Assembly (NCBI RefSeq): GCF_032854445.1
Contig: NC_088302.1
Span: forward strand, 17,419,338 to 17,483,337
Length of the DNA: 64,000 nucleotides
DNA from: Liolophura sinensis
Lineage: Eukaryota > Mollusca > Polyplacophora > Chitonida > Chitonidae
Reading direction: 5' to 3'
The notes beneath the pieces were generated by a model. It worked only from the letters and a program-made list of their open reading frames with translations, did not search any database and had not been told where the DNA came from. Position 1 is the stretch's first letter; the number at the start of each line of letters is the position of its first letter. This document shows, one piece after another, positions 23,821 to 35,650 of this stretch. The position numbers and the translations under genes are program-made.

Positions 23821-24181
23821 CAATCTATCAAGTGTATATGTGATCTGTTTCATATGTATACATATGTACAGTGGCCATATAAATATAAACACTGTGTGAG
23901 GAATTGCAATCAAAGCGCCACTGAGATAACTAAATTTGTATTCTATCCTACATATTACATTGGAAACAGATGTATAAGGTTGTTTTTGGAATAGAAGTTT
24001 CGGTTTTCGACTTACAACACCCCTTACTCCTCTTGCTTGCATGTGATATATGTTGGAACTGACGTTTGGGATATATAGAATTGCTTGTCATAGTTCAACA
24101 AAATAATTCAAAACAAACGCTACTAGTGTTTGCGGGGCAGGTTACAATACTACTATACCTGTTATGTGGACTTTTTCACAG

Positions 24182-24357
24182 CGGAAAGTTTTACATCTGG
24201 TTTGTTCCTTCTGAAGGCTTTGCCCGTTGGTCAGCTTTCTGGAAGACACAAGGGCATCAGCTGAAACTATCGACCAGTTCATGCTCGGTTCCTCAGCCTT
24301 GCAACACCATCGCAGTGCCGCATCCAAAGTGGAAACCAATTAGTGAATCAATAGAAG
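24182..24357 (+). other. Exon-like island e
   Basis: Acceptor ggactttttcacag and donor gaag|gtaatt enclose 176 bases. The frame encodes about 58 residues, tryptophan- and proline-rich, including WFVPSEGFARWSAFW and CSVPQPCNT. It lies within a 147-codon frame, but sequence beyond the donor looks non-coding. Aromatic and cysteine content suggests an extracellular domain. No family recognised; chance not excluded. Confidence 0.33.
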
Positions 24358-25478
24358 GTAATTTTCCCGCCCAAGTTCACACATGCGGAACGAAATTCAT
24401 AATTACATATGCTGACCAACGTGACAGTTCTGTCAATAAACTGACAGGAAATTTACATGCAATATTTAGCGGCAGTTTATTACAATGTGGTATTTACATC
24501 GCCCATTAAACAAAACAAACAACATGCATTGTCTCTAATGATGAGGGTGCACTTGGGTTTTATTTCAACACGGTGAACCGGTCAACTTCGTTTGCTTATG
24601 TCACCATCCATGTGGAAAATCTGTCAAGCCCTTCTGTATATTTGGTATTGACATATTTCGGATAAAAACGCATTAAGGGATTCGTTCTGTTCAAATCTGT
24701 ATCAAAGCATTCTGAGATAGAATCTCTCACTGTCAACATCTGGTTAAGTCATGACCACTCAAAAATATTTATTATGCCTCGCCTTTGTTCCTCAGTTATA
24801 CAATGGAACTTACTGTCACACATGAGGGCGACTACAAGCCTAATGATAATGCAAAGTGTGCCAAATCATCTTTTGTACTACACCTGTATACACTATAAAT
24901 TCATATGATTTGTTTTGACGTCAAAGTCATGCATGGAATATCAAATGGTGTCTCTATTACCTTGTTCAACATGAAATGCTGCCACGCATTTCATTTTTTT
25001 CTCCGCGCTCGGTCAATCGACAGAGGGAAAATTTTTAACGTAAAACTATGCGCAATCCCCGGTAAAACCTCTTACCCTATGTTAGGAAAACGTGTGTTGG
25101 TGAACAATGAATCAGAGGAGCTGTTTACCTGTTTCACATTTAAACGCTTTGTGCCCGACCGGCGTACAGAGTGATTCAAGGTGACATATGAATTGATAGC
25201 TCTCTGGTACACCAAACGGAAGTTATGGTATATATTGATAATTTCTGTAGCAGAGTTTCCAATGAACAGACACTGAAAATTTGGTGAAATGTAACTTAAT
25301 TGACAAAATAAGGTTTCGTCATGTTTAACACTGCCACATTATTCTTCTTTTCTTCTGAGGTTATATAAGGTGATAATTGCATATGTATGAAGAAAATTAG
25401 TACACTTTCATGTTCGTCCTGAAAATTATTTAAGAAAACAAAAACATTGTAAAGAAGTTCCTTTCTAATGAAACGGTA
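24358..25478. other. No firm feature
   Basis: A frame ending at 25,174 (residues such as KLCAIPGK and FTCFTFKRF) begins after an acceptor-like caatcgacag and could be a terminal exon, but the signals are weak. The rest is AT-rich and unassigned. Confidence 0.3.
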
Positions 25479-25677
25479 AATCCGATTATTATTTATTTAT
25501 TTATTTGATTGGTGTTTTACGCCGTACTCAAGAATATTTCACTTATACGACGGCGGCCAGCATTATCGTGGGAGGAAACCGAAACTCACAGCGACCGCAT
25601 TGGTGAGAGACTCTTGGGTCATTAGTATGCGCTAGCGCGCTAACCAACTGAGCCAAGGAGGCCCCAATCCGATTATT
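25479..25677 (-). mobile_element. SINE-A with perfect 12-bp duplication
   Basis: The SINE (25,491-25,665) lies between two identical copies of aatccgattatt (25,479-25,490 and 25,666-25,677). Read antisense it has a clean tail (gtgttttacgccgtactc), but about 120 bp of the central body is missing: the text jumps from ggaggaaaccg to aaactcacagcgaccgc. The intact duplication and well-preserved head (gcgctaaccaactgagcc) mark it as one of the younger insertions. Confidence 0.95.
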
Positions 25678-25679
25678 AA

Positions 25680-26675
25680 TTTAAACCAACTTTATTCACG
25701 AGCTAAATTTAACAGTGGGTTATGTCGACTTAACCTATAGCTATCTGTCACGCTGCTTTAATTTTGAGTTGGGGTGGAGATGGATAGGCATGCACGCAAA
25801 GTTAGCGTTACTCGCAGTGGGATTAGTTGCTGACAACCCTCAGAAAACCCACATTCTGTTGTTTAGAGTATCTCTGTCGAAATCGGTAAAGTTGGTAAAC
25901 CAAATCCCGCATACATCCGAAGCGTCGAGAACGACAGCAACGCACGCAAGGTTCTAACGTATTGTCAGTAGCTCGTATTTATCTTCATAACGCCACGGCC
26001 GGCAGCTTCAGCTATGTTTCAGCCTAATCGCGCTTGCTGGACCTCTGGAGAAATGCGTCAACGGGGGATAAATACCAATTGTGTCAATTAGAGTCGCCAC
26101 ATCTATCAGCCCGGGGCTGTCGTACCTCTGTCAAGCCTCCAGTCCGGCCATCATCGTAACAAATACTTCCTTCAAAATTCCTTGTCATAAACTATGGTAT
26201 ATTAGCCAATCGTTCGCAGGGGCTGGAATTGTTATTCAGATGATAGGTGGCGCTGCTGCATGGGTTGGCAAGGTGTGCCACTTTGCTGAGGCTTCCGTGA
26301 ATCATGACCCATTGCCCAGAATATTTGTTTGTTGATATCATCATAATTATTCAATGAATAGGTAAATGACCTCATATGCTAATAGATGGTTATATATGAA
26401 TAATTCTTCAGTTTAAAAGGCCTTTCAAAACAAATATTATTCAAACTGCATATTGTTTAATGACTAATCACACAAGCATGAAAAAGTGTACACGTATGAG
26501 TTTGTATATGTCTCAAATTCTATTTATAGCGAACCTTGTGAGACGAGGCGAAAGGCCGAGCCAAGCCAAGAGAGGCCTATAGGTAACGTGTAAGTTAAAT
26601 TCATTCACCGGTCGTATTCGTGAACATATGTATTTCATTTGATTACAAACTTGTTTTCATCTCCTACATCCTGGC
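25680..26675. other. No firm feature
   Basis: Two frames of 80-84 codons (25,715-25,957 and 26,081-26,335) sit in locally less AT-rich sequence, but I see no paired splice signals or motifs. Nothing else recognised. Confidence 0.35.
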
Positions 26676-26745
26676 TGGCCCCGATAGCACAGCTGGTAGA
26701 GCGTCCGCTTCGGGAGCGTAGATCCAGGATCAATCTAGCCATATA
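26676..26745 (+). mobile_element. SINE-B tRNA-like head fragment
   Basis: ggccccgatagcacagctgg then agagcgtccgcttcggg and gatccaggatcaatc match the head of SINE-B at 36,044 and 58,440-58,525. The A-box (tagcacagctgg) and B-box region (gatccaggatc) are visible. The body is absent and the tRNA fold is not complete, so it is not a functional tRNA. Confidence 0.75.
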
Positions 26746-27415
26746 CATTACAGATTTTGAAATCAAATAACAAATAATTATATATTACAAGTAGTTATAA
26801 CTTAACTAATAAAATCGTTTTGAAGTGTATATATGTATCCTGGTTTATGTCACAGGGTCAGCATGGTCATAGGTTGCAATGTTCTCATTATAAACTGATA
26901 AATGCATATATTTTGCCGATGCAGAGAATTTATGTGGTACCTCTTGTTGAATTCCCTTTTAACTAATTAGTTTTTGCAAATGTCATACAAAAAAACTAAT
27001 CACTTACATGGCGTCGGTCAACTTTATGGGTAAATGAAACCAGACATAGAACCAGGAGAAAACAATTCACCATACTCCCCAGATCGCTTACCTGTCACCA
27101 TGTATTGTAAATTACATCTTTAAAGCAGTTACCTACCAATCCAGTCTATTAGAAAGTCTTTTACAAGTTTCGCAGTACATTCTTCAATTTTATTCATAGT
27201 TCACGTATGTGAATGTCTGTATGTATGTCTCTGTGTCTAAAATGAATATTAACATGTAAATTAAGGATATCACACTTTCCTGATAGAGCTACAAACATGG
27301 ACAGTAATCACTGTAGATGTACCAGGTTGTAAGCCAGAAAAAAGTATCAGCCATATCAGTTTAAAGGAGAAGAAAAGTTAAAAACATGACACTATAGGCT
27401 GAAAAAAGCACATTT
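26746..27415. other. No recognised feature
   Basis: AT-rich, no repeats or exons that I can support. Confidence 0.35.
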
Positions 27416-27419
27416 GTTT

Positions 27420-27728
27420 CTATCTGGTGGTGCTTGCTCCATCATTTTGTGAATTTTCCTCACCATACACGTAAAGCCTGAAAACGGCAAAGCTGGCATA
27501 AATCGCTGAGTCCATCGCATCCTCCATCTTTAACACCCTGTAATTTATGCTGGGAGTGTGTTGCCTCAGCCAATGAGAGTCGTTGAAACTGCCGGTTTGT
27601 TCGTGTAAATAGGTAAAACCTACGTCCAACATTCTGTTTTCCCGATCGTCAAGCGGAAAACGAACGGTTTCTTCTGGGAAGAAGAGTTCCACTGGAAATG
27701 TACGAACTGTGCATCGGCAATTCTCCTC
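27420..27728 (-). other. Exon-like island, minus strand
   Basis: Read antisense, an acceptor-like ctgtgttag is followed directly by about 102 open codons ending in a stop at 27,420. Residues include RTFPVELFFPEETV, DVGFTYLHEQ and SHWLRQHTPS. Composition is clearly less AT-rich than the flanks, and the peptide is balanced and non-repetitive. It would fit a 3'-terminal exon. There is no ATG in the frame near its start. No family recognised. Confidence 0.38.
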
Positions 27729-27729
27729 C

Positions 27730-28930
27730 TAACACAGAAGACTTCAGGACTAGTTCTTAGGCATAATCGCCCACAGCGGATTTTGGCGCTGACTTTATTT
27801 ATAATTTATCAACTTGAGGTACATATTAGAATTTTTTCTGGCATGCACCTGCGCGGAAATGGATGCTCTTTTCAATGGTATCTGATTGATACTTAAAGTT
27901 TCTTCTCCTTTAAATATAAGCGTCATATCCGACATTCATATATCATTCGTAGTCCGTAAAGGGCCTTCCAAGTCGATAATCGCAAGATCCATTTCCAAAA
28001 CAACGTTTAACACTAGCTCCCAAAGACAAAGGTATGTAAGAAATTATACAAATCGGAACACACAAGATAGAAGCAGTCATCAGTTTTCAATGATGCGGGG
28101 CAGACGGTGAATATTCCAAGCATGAATTCCATATTAAAGTTCAAATTCGTAGTCCATGAATGAGTTCCAGGTCAAATAACAATTAAACAAGGTATTTCAG
28201 TCGCGCTTTGATTGCAACAGTTCATAAAGGCATCATGCAGATGTAATGCGCACGGCTGTCTTTACGGCCCCTAGCCCCAGGTAAAGCGGTATTAGATACA
28301 GTTCGAAAATGACGAACGTTACAGACCTTAACCGAGCAGATTGTGATTCAAAAGATATAAAACCATCCGGATTGATCTATATACATGTAGGTTGTGGTAG
28401 CTTGGGTGTTATCAGTTTGACTTCACAGCCTGAAACATATTCTTATTTAAAAGCCAAGGATCTATTTTTTCACAAGGTTTATATCATTACATGTCATACA
28501 TTTACTACATCGCATTTCATTGACGTCTCTTCCTATCCGACCGTATATTAGAAAGGTCTGCCGGCTTTATGTAAAATGGAGATGATCTTTCAAATAACAC
28601 TGAGTGTGTCACGCAACACATCCGCCGGTACTTTTACGTCCCCGAGTAATATCATTTCATGCAGTTCATGTGTACAAATAAAAGAATTTGACTTATTAAC
28701 TTGTTAGATTTGCTTCGTGATTTATATAAAGGAGAACTATCGAAATTTCCTTTAGTGACAAAACTGTTATTTTGCACAGTTTGCAGATATCGCTTTGGTT
28801 TTATATTTTTTATATTTTACACCCAGTCGCCATGACGTTAAAAAAAATAAACATTTGTCTCAAGACGTCCCAATCTGATGTCAGTGGTATGACGTCATAA
28901 TACATACACACCAAACTTTTACATTTTTAC
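27730..28930. other. No firm feature
   Basis: A good donor-like motif (acaaag|gtatgtaag near 28,031) follows a short open segment, but no convincing exon forms. 28,309-28,551 holds an unsupported 80-codon frame. Confidence 0.3.
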
Positions 28931-28931
28931 G

Positions 28932-29118
28932 GCCAATGCGGTCGCTGTGAGTTCATGTCCAGCTCATGCTGGCTTCCTCTCCGGCCGCACGTGGGAAGGT
29001 TGTCCAGCAACCTGCTGATGGTCGTGGATTTCCAACGAGCACCGCCAGGTTTCCTCCCACTGTAATGCTGGCCGCCGTCGTATAAGTGAAATATTCTTGA
29101 GTACGTCGTAAAACACTA
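28932..29118 (+). mobile_element. SINE-A copy, 5' truncated
   Basis: Starts inside the head (ccaatgcggtcgctgtgag) and runs through ccagctcatgctgg, gatggtcgtggatttcc, cctcccactgtaatgctgg and the tail gagtacgtcgtaaaac. The 5' truncation is typical of LINE-driven retroposition. Confidence 0.88.
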
Positions 29119-29329
29119 ATGTACAAACACACTCTAAAAAGCGAACGAGCTGTTAAAGCCGTGTAGTGTCGTGTCAAACAGAAAACGAATTGGGTGACAA
29201 ACACATCATGACAGCATTTCAACAATGCATGGCGTGAACCTCGCTATAATATGATTCCATATCTGACAAGTACAATTGAATGTTATCAAAAGCCTTTTAA
29301 TATTCACTTGGCCATTGACAGCCACTCTG

Positions 29330-30330
29330 GTGAGCTCGAATCTCAGGCGAACCACCTTTTTCACCAGTCTGAGAATTATCTATCTGGCTTGATACATGTA
29401 GCTCAGTTGGTAGGCACCCCAAGTTCGTGTCTCATTCGAGCCAGTATTTTCACCTCTCTGAGAACTATTCCATCTGCCTTGGTACATGTAGCTCAGTTGG
29501 TAAACACCCCAAATTCGTGTCTCATTCTAGCCAGTATTTTCACTTGTCTGAGAACTGTTCCATCTAGCCTGATACAGCGGTGGGAGTAGACACCACAAGT
29601 TCGTGTCTCATTCGAGCCAGTATTTTTACCTCTCTGAGAACTATTCTATCTGCCTTGGTACATGTAGCTCAGTTGGTATAGCGGTGGGAGGAGACACCCA
29701 AGTTCGTGTCTCATTCGAGCCAGTATTTTCACCTGTCTGAGAACTGTTCCTTCTAACTTGATACAGCGGTGGGAGTAGACACCCCAAGTTCGTGTCTCAT
29801 TCGAGCCAGTATTTTCACCTGTCTGAGAACTGTTCCTTCTAGCTTGATACAGCGGTGGGAGTAGACACCCCAAGATCGTGTCTCATTCGAGCCAGTATTT
29901 TACACCTGTCTGAGAACTGTTCCTTCTAGCTTGATACAGCGGTGGCAGTAGACACCACAAGTTCGTGTCTCATTCGAGCCAGTATTTTCACATGTCTGAG
30001 AATTGTTCCATCTAGCCTGATACAGCGGTGGGAGTATACCCCCCAAGTTCGTGTCTCATTCGAGCCAGTATTTTCACCTGTCTGAGAATTGTTCCATTTA
30101 GCCTGATACAGCGGTGGGAGTAGACACCCCAAGTTCGTGTCTCATTCTAGCCAGTATTTTCACCTGTCTGAGAACTGTTCCTTCTAGCTTGATACAGCGG
30201 TGGGAGTAGACACCCCAAGTTCCTGTCTCATTCGAGCCAGTATTTTCACATGTCTGAGAACTGTTCCATCTAGCTTGATACAGCGGTAGGAGTAGACAGC
30301 CAAAGTTCGTGTCTCACTCATCTTCATGGG
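29330..30330. repeat. 86-bp tandem satellite, about 11 units
   Basis: gtctcattcgagccag recurs with its ctcatt at 29,431; 29,521; 29,607; 29,710; 29,796; 29,882; 29,969; 30,055; 30,141; 30,227 and, degenerate, 30,313. Most steps are 86 bp; the steps of 90 and 103 bp are in early units that hold an extra catgtagctcagttggta. That insert contains a perfect Pol III A-box (tagctcagttgg). Antisense frames of 68-75 codons through the array only reflect the repeat. Confidence 0.95.
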
Positions 30331-30522
30331 TCTCATTCTGAGACAAAACATTTGTTTCAGAATCAGGAAATGATTTATGTACTGATGTTTGGATGACATG
30401 AAAGCGGAACCACATACGCAGAAAGACTGTGGATAGCTGATCGCCCAGTGATATCAGCTCATGCGTGAACTCACATCAAGTGGGTGACTGGATAAAACGA
30501 AATTAGTAAGGTAACCTCAACT

Positions 30523-30625
30523 CCTCGGGCTCTGTGAGGTTTCCTTCCACCATAATGTTGGCCGCCGTCGAATGAGTAAAATAATCTAGAGTACGTCCTA
30601 AAACACCAGTCTAATAAATAAACCA
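30523..30625 (+). mobile_element. SINE-A 3' fragment
   Basis: cctcgggctctgtgagg, tccttccaccataatg, tggccgccgtcg, agagtacgtcctaaaac, then an A/T-rich end. The 5' two-thirds are absent. Confidence 0.8.
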
Positions 30626-30629
30626 TCAA

Positions 30630-31780
30630 ACCAGCGAAGGGCTAAGTAAGTATATATAGTGCGAAATCAGGACGGAATAATGCAAAGAACATAATGCAAA
30701 GAATAATGCAAAGAATGTCAGATCAGTAGGGTAATCGTGTAACCTCAACTCGCAATGTGCTTTATTCATTTGCAGACATAAATTGATATAATAAAAAACC
30801 TAACTTTGATTAATCTCCTATAACCGTACCGGTAATAGTGAACGTTGCGTCAGAATGAAGGCCATGATCATTACTGGACGGGAAGAGGAATAATAAAAAA
30901 GGCTTACGTTCGGCTTTAAACTTTGGTATCTAAATTCATCCAACTAACACACAAAATGTATCATCGTTACAGAGGATGCATACTGTACAGGGAGTGGAAG
31001 TTAATTTCTACAAAGGGACATCATTAAGACCTGATAAGCATTTCACCCACGGTATATGCACAAAATTCCCCATATTACATAATATTGATTAAGTCTTGAT
31101 GTAATGAAATAGCTTTTATCTCCTTTTTCATGCTTGTTTGGCTACATGGGTTTGGATTAACTATAAAATAAAAAAGTGACGAAATATCTGTGCTGATTCA
31201 GTAAAAGATTATTATAGGGTTAAATTTCAGTGTTCAGTGTCTTCAAGCACGAACGAGACTGAAAGGTGCGTGAAAGATGGCAATGCTTACAAATTTGTAA
31301 CAAGGGTGTAAAAAAGCAGCATTTTAGAAATGCTTCGCTTGGTGAATGGGAAGAGTTGCGGACAAAGGACATTACCAAGCTTCTTCACTGTAACAATCAA
31401 TTCCGACGAATGTTTTTTCGGGGCAGGTTTTCGATGACAAGTTATCCGGAATAGTGTTTTGGAATCTACTTAGATCTTTTCCTGTTAGAGGAGAAATAAT
31501 CGTGAATCTGTTCAGGGAAATGCCGCAACTGTATCGTAATGATCAACAATTTCCATAAAATATCAATCCATTGAAATCAAAGTGTCCATTTGACATCTAG
31601 AAGAAAGCTATCGTCTGTCAACGCTGATTAAGCGCTTTGCTACGTTGCCGGAATGTAGCCTGTTAATGCTGACGCGGAAGAGCCACGGTGTCATTTACTG
31701 GCATTGTTTTCTGAATAGATGCACGTTCAAGACAGACCAATAATGGAAGATATATATTGTCCAATTTACAGCTAACAATT
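30630..31780. other. No recognised feature
   Basis: Contains a short tandem of aatgcaaagaa (30,675-30,720) and a 62-codon frame at 31,266-31,454 without support. Otherwise unique AT-rich DNA. Confidence 0.35.
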
Positions 31781-32173
31781 TCAGCTTTTTACACCAGAAA
31801 ATGGAATGGTATTTTGAGCTAAGCTGTCTTCAGCACATTTCAGCCAAGTTCCACAGTTGATATGGACCGCTATTCCTGGCATCAACAGTAACATATAGGA
31901 TAACAGAATCTGTTCATGTAAATCCCTGAATAGTGGCAAATTACACCCCACTTCACCATCTATTAAGTAGAATAAGGAGAAAGAATATACAATTATGTTA
32001 ACTGTTATAATGACCACACTGGTAGTTAATAAATTGTCCAAATGCGAGGCCTGAATTTGTGAACTACGAGACTTCCCATACAACTTACCGAAGAACTTCG
32101 TTCGGAAAACAAGTGAGTTGATGAAAAATGTACTAAAGAAAACTAAATCATTATAAAAGAACGTCGTGTTCAA
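31781..32173 (-). other. Uncharacterised 130-codon ORF
   Basis: Open antisense frame with balanced residues and a hydrophobic stretch (VVIITVNIIVYSFSLFY), possibly one membrane segment, followed by a second (LLSYMLLLMPGIAV). The first codon is not a clear start. A tttctttag acceptor-like motif lies within it near 32,130 and a gtaagt donor-like motif near 32,090, so it could also be short exon plus intron. No family recognised; a chance ORF in AT-rich DNA is possible. Confidence 0.25.
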
Positions 32174-32520
32174 GTGTGTCCAATCAATGTTTTCTCTTTG
32201 TCTTTTGTCTGATTAGGGCTCGCTTTCTGTGAAAACCTGTCAGAAAATGTGTCTGGAATAAGACTTATTGTCAAGCATTTAGATGTGTCATAAGATTCAA
32301 GTAGTTACATGTAACAAGAGATTTTGTGGATTACTATCTCAGCGTGTTTGTGAGATATGGCCTACAAAACAAGACTTATTCAATGGCAAAGGGTCACTAT
32401 GTTTTCCTCTTGAAATAATTGAAATTAGTGGGTTCTATTCAGCATTATCACTGGTGTAAAAATATATAACAAATTTCACTGTCAAAAATACTTTCTCGAA
32501 AGCGTCAATCAGGTAATCGT
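32174..32520. other. No recognised feature
   Basis: AT-rich sequence between the ORF and the MITE candidate; nothing seen. Confidence 0.35.
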
Positions 32521-32737
32521 GGGCCGATTCCGCAAGGACATTTCCGCATTAGGTCAAAATTTAAAGCGTTGTCACAACGTTTAGTTTTTAGTAATGGAAG
32601 TTAAAATTTTGACGCATTTGTCTTAAGATAACATTAGTTAGGAGGCCAAAATTTTAATGTACAGGGCTCAAAAAAAATGCTCTAAAATCTTATTTCAGAT
32701 TTTTACTTAAGTCAAAACTGGCTTAGTGGAATCGTCC
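32521..32737. mobile_element. Candidate MITE
   Basis: The left end gggccgattccgcaag and the reverse complement of the right end, ggacgattccactaag, share cgattcc-c-aag. Inside, gtcaaaatttaa and ttaaaattttgac form a second inverted pair. The 217-bp size and non-coding palindromic interior suit a MITE. Target duplication was not resolved. Confidence 0.5.
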
Positions 32738-32744
32738 ATAAATA

Positions 32745-35230
32745 CCGTAATCAATGGATATTCTATAATGATTGCTATGGTAGAAACCTAGCTGAGACAC
32801 CACAGCTTCAGTTTGGGGCATCAACATAGGCTAGACCATGTAATCCACTATCTGGTCCTTCTACAAATGACATATTGACATATGTGCGGTGTCTCGCCGA
32901 ACCCAATCACTAGTTCTCTCTTCAATAATTTAGACGTCCCAGTGTTAGGTCTGCCATCACCTGGGTACAGAGGTACCAGTAAGTCAACTGAGTTAAGGTC
33001 GAGAGACCATCGATGTTGGTATTGTAGTAATTAAAGCAGGTTTTGGCGCTGCGGAGTAATCAAGTTATATTAAAGCTATACTTGACCTTGACAGTTTTCA
33101 AAGGTGTGCTTATAACCATAGTTACCAGGGCATAGCGTGTCTAATCTTTATGTAGTTTATGTTACTGGCTCTCTGCTACTGTCAGAGCCCTAGTGTAAGA
33201 TAGTGTATTTCAATACAGTTTCCGTCTTTAAGTCAAAAGGTTTGGCATGTAGATAGCGAAGGGGCCTGGTTTCTTTTCACACATATAAACTTGTTGGAAT
33301 AAAAGGATACTCGTGAATACGGCCGAAAACAAAAATTAAAAAACCCCAAATAAATGAATAAATAAAACGTGGAGCACAACAAGCCAATGATTGGCTGACT
33401 AATTGACTGAAATTGAGCAGATTGATTCTAACTTTTAAAAACACAGGACACAAACAAAAATAGCACCTTTGACAAAACATTACCATAAAGAGATACATGA
33501 TTCGATTGCCAGGGATCTATGGGAAGCAGGCGTTTCAGGCTTGATTATTCACGCGTAAATAGTTTAGAGCTACGACTGACTACTGTCGGAGGAGTAGAAG
33601 CGGGTTCATTGTTGGAGAATTCAAGATGCATAGCGTCCCGGGCATGGAAAAAGACTAGTAATCGAGTTTTTTGAATGAACGTAAAGCAATTCTATTTGAA
33701 AACTCACCTTCATGGATCTTTATGTAGCCTTTCCTAAGGGAGAAAACCACGCAATATTTGGAGTAAGCGCAGCGTGGTTACAGTATAATTACAGACGTAC
33801 AAGACGTTTTATGTTATTTTTTATCATTCTTTTTTTTCTTTGTTTGCCTGTGGATTTTTAAGACTCGCTCCCAAGAGCAATTAGTTGAGACGGTTTTACG
33901 TAGGATTCTGAAATAAAGAACCCAGCATAACAGTGTTTAATTTCGGTATTGATGCGAGTCATATAAGAATGAATAGAATTTACTGTTGGTTGATAAGATA
34001 TATTGGACAGGATGTAAGAAGATCAATACATCCTACACTATTGTGTAGGAAACGTAAGCTGGTGTGCTTGATTATAATATCGGTTAGAGCGATTTGCTAA
34101 TTGAAGTACCACACAAACAAAAGCGATTTTATTGATTTCTCGCCTCGTGAAAATCAATAAATTCTGCAACATTAACTGTGCCTTTTGTGCTGGGTGTGTA
34201 AGATGCTACTTTGTAAGCATTTAAATGAAGAAATCAGAATTAAAACATAACTCCGGTAAACTGACAAGAGGCTGGTTTTCACCATTTGTCAACACTGGTC
34301 TGGTTATTATGTTTGGAGTTTGTTGTAACTCATAACGGCACAGGCAGGGGCGTAGAGAGTTTCAAAGTTATTTGAAATAGCTCAGTCGGTGATCGGATTT
34401 GACCGGTTACGTATGACCATTTGCCAGCTATCAAACTACCGTCGCTGCTTTGATTTTACTGTTCCGATGTAATCTTTATATCATTACCCCGGTATAAACC
34501 CGATTCCAGTTGATGTAGTAAGTATCTCCGTGGTCTGGGTAATTTGGATTGTTTTCAGGCCATTGTCTATCAAATGTGATGACACCACAGTATTTTGATT
34601 AACTCTAGGCCAGCATCATCATGAATTACCATTAACATCGATGCATTTTTATAGATATGCTTACCTCGGCTTAAATCGTGATGTTACTGGGTTTAAGTTC
34701 CTAATTGTTAAGCATTTATATAAAAAAATAGAATTTAGGTCCTACCTCAGGCACAGGCCGTAGTTCACCGCAACGTGTGACCATTTCTCAACTATCACAC
34801 AGTCGTTCTTGTTCTGGTTTTTATTCTCTGTGCTGTAGTACAGGTATCATATGCGTATATATGCAAATTTTGCACATAGAGAATTAATATTGACTTGTTT
34901 AAACATATATAGATCCTACACGGAGAGGCCTTCCTGCTACCAACGGACTGTTGTGCGCTTTCTCCGGACTCCAATTTCCTTCCACTGTTTTCTGTGTCTG
35001 GCAATAACCACCTAGACGTCGAAATATTCGTACACCAGATGTTCCTTGTCAATACTTAAGAAACTTAGAGTGAAAGCGTTTGATAGAATAGCCTTGGCAC
35101 CCCAGTTTTGGTTTAATAACTTGATATTTCTTCAAGTTAATTCGTTAAATCGCCACACAAAAAAGAGGATGTAACAAATGCTACAAGGCGAGATATGTAC
35201 ACGCAATATGAAGGACGCTTCGGGATATTG
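32745..35230. other. Mostly unique with small dispersed repeats
   Basis: 34,390-34,500 and 34,745-34,860 share a loose motif (tatgaccatttgcc or tgtgaccatttctc, then tatca-ac, then gtcg-t-ct) with each other, with 17,960-18,080 and with 49,700-49,770. No exon called. Confidence 0.4.
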
Positions 35231-35234
35231 CTAT

Positions 35235-35650
35235 CTAAGTAAGGATAGTATACAATTTCAAACTTGAAACTCTCCCTCTTGTGGAAAAGTCTACGAGAGA
35301 GGAAACCGTATTGGACCTGATAAAATACAGGTCCACATAAGATGTATCATCTGGAGCGTCTGTGATTTCCTTAAAGCTCAGCGAAGGTGGATACATATTT
35401 TCCACAGCCTTTGCTATATATGGATTGATTAGAGCTGGCAAATCATCAATATACCGTTTAGTTCCGTTTAGCATGGTGAGGATTACTCCTTAATAGTATC
35501 TGAATACAGTCGTATTTATACGAGAACAGGTATAGGTCGGCCAAACGGGGTGCACAATTTGTACCCATCGGAATACCTACCAATACACTGTTGATATGTG
35601 GTTTCCCCGAAACCACATGTCAAGTAGTTTGTCTGTGATGCGCCTGGGGA
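35235..35650 (-). pseudogene. Reverse transcriptase relic
   Basis: Antisense translation gives VGIPMGTNCAPRLADLYLFS, a conserved RT block, from about 35,580 down to 35,521, with related residues continuing to about 35,465. The frame then shifts, and NGTKRYIDDL, the catalytic YIDD box, opens near 35,470, followed by NMYPPSLSFKEITDAP and SYVDLYF. Motif order matches a class of RTs common in mollusc and cnidarian genomes, probably Penelope-like or a related non-LTR element. A frameshift and missing ends make it inactive. Confidence 0.8.

Noticed and set aside
26676-26745. tRNA gene
   Set aside because: It is the SINE-B head; the fold does not close and matching copies are attached to SINE bodies.
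29646-30399. Antisense ORFs with a repeated peptide
   Set aside because: They are the 86-bp satellite in translation, with near-identical units and no other coding sign.
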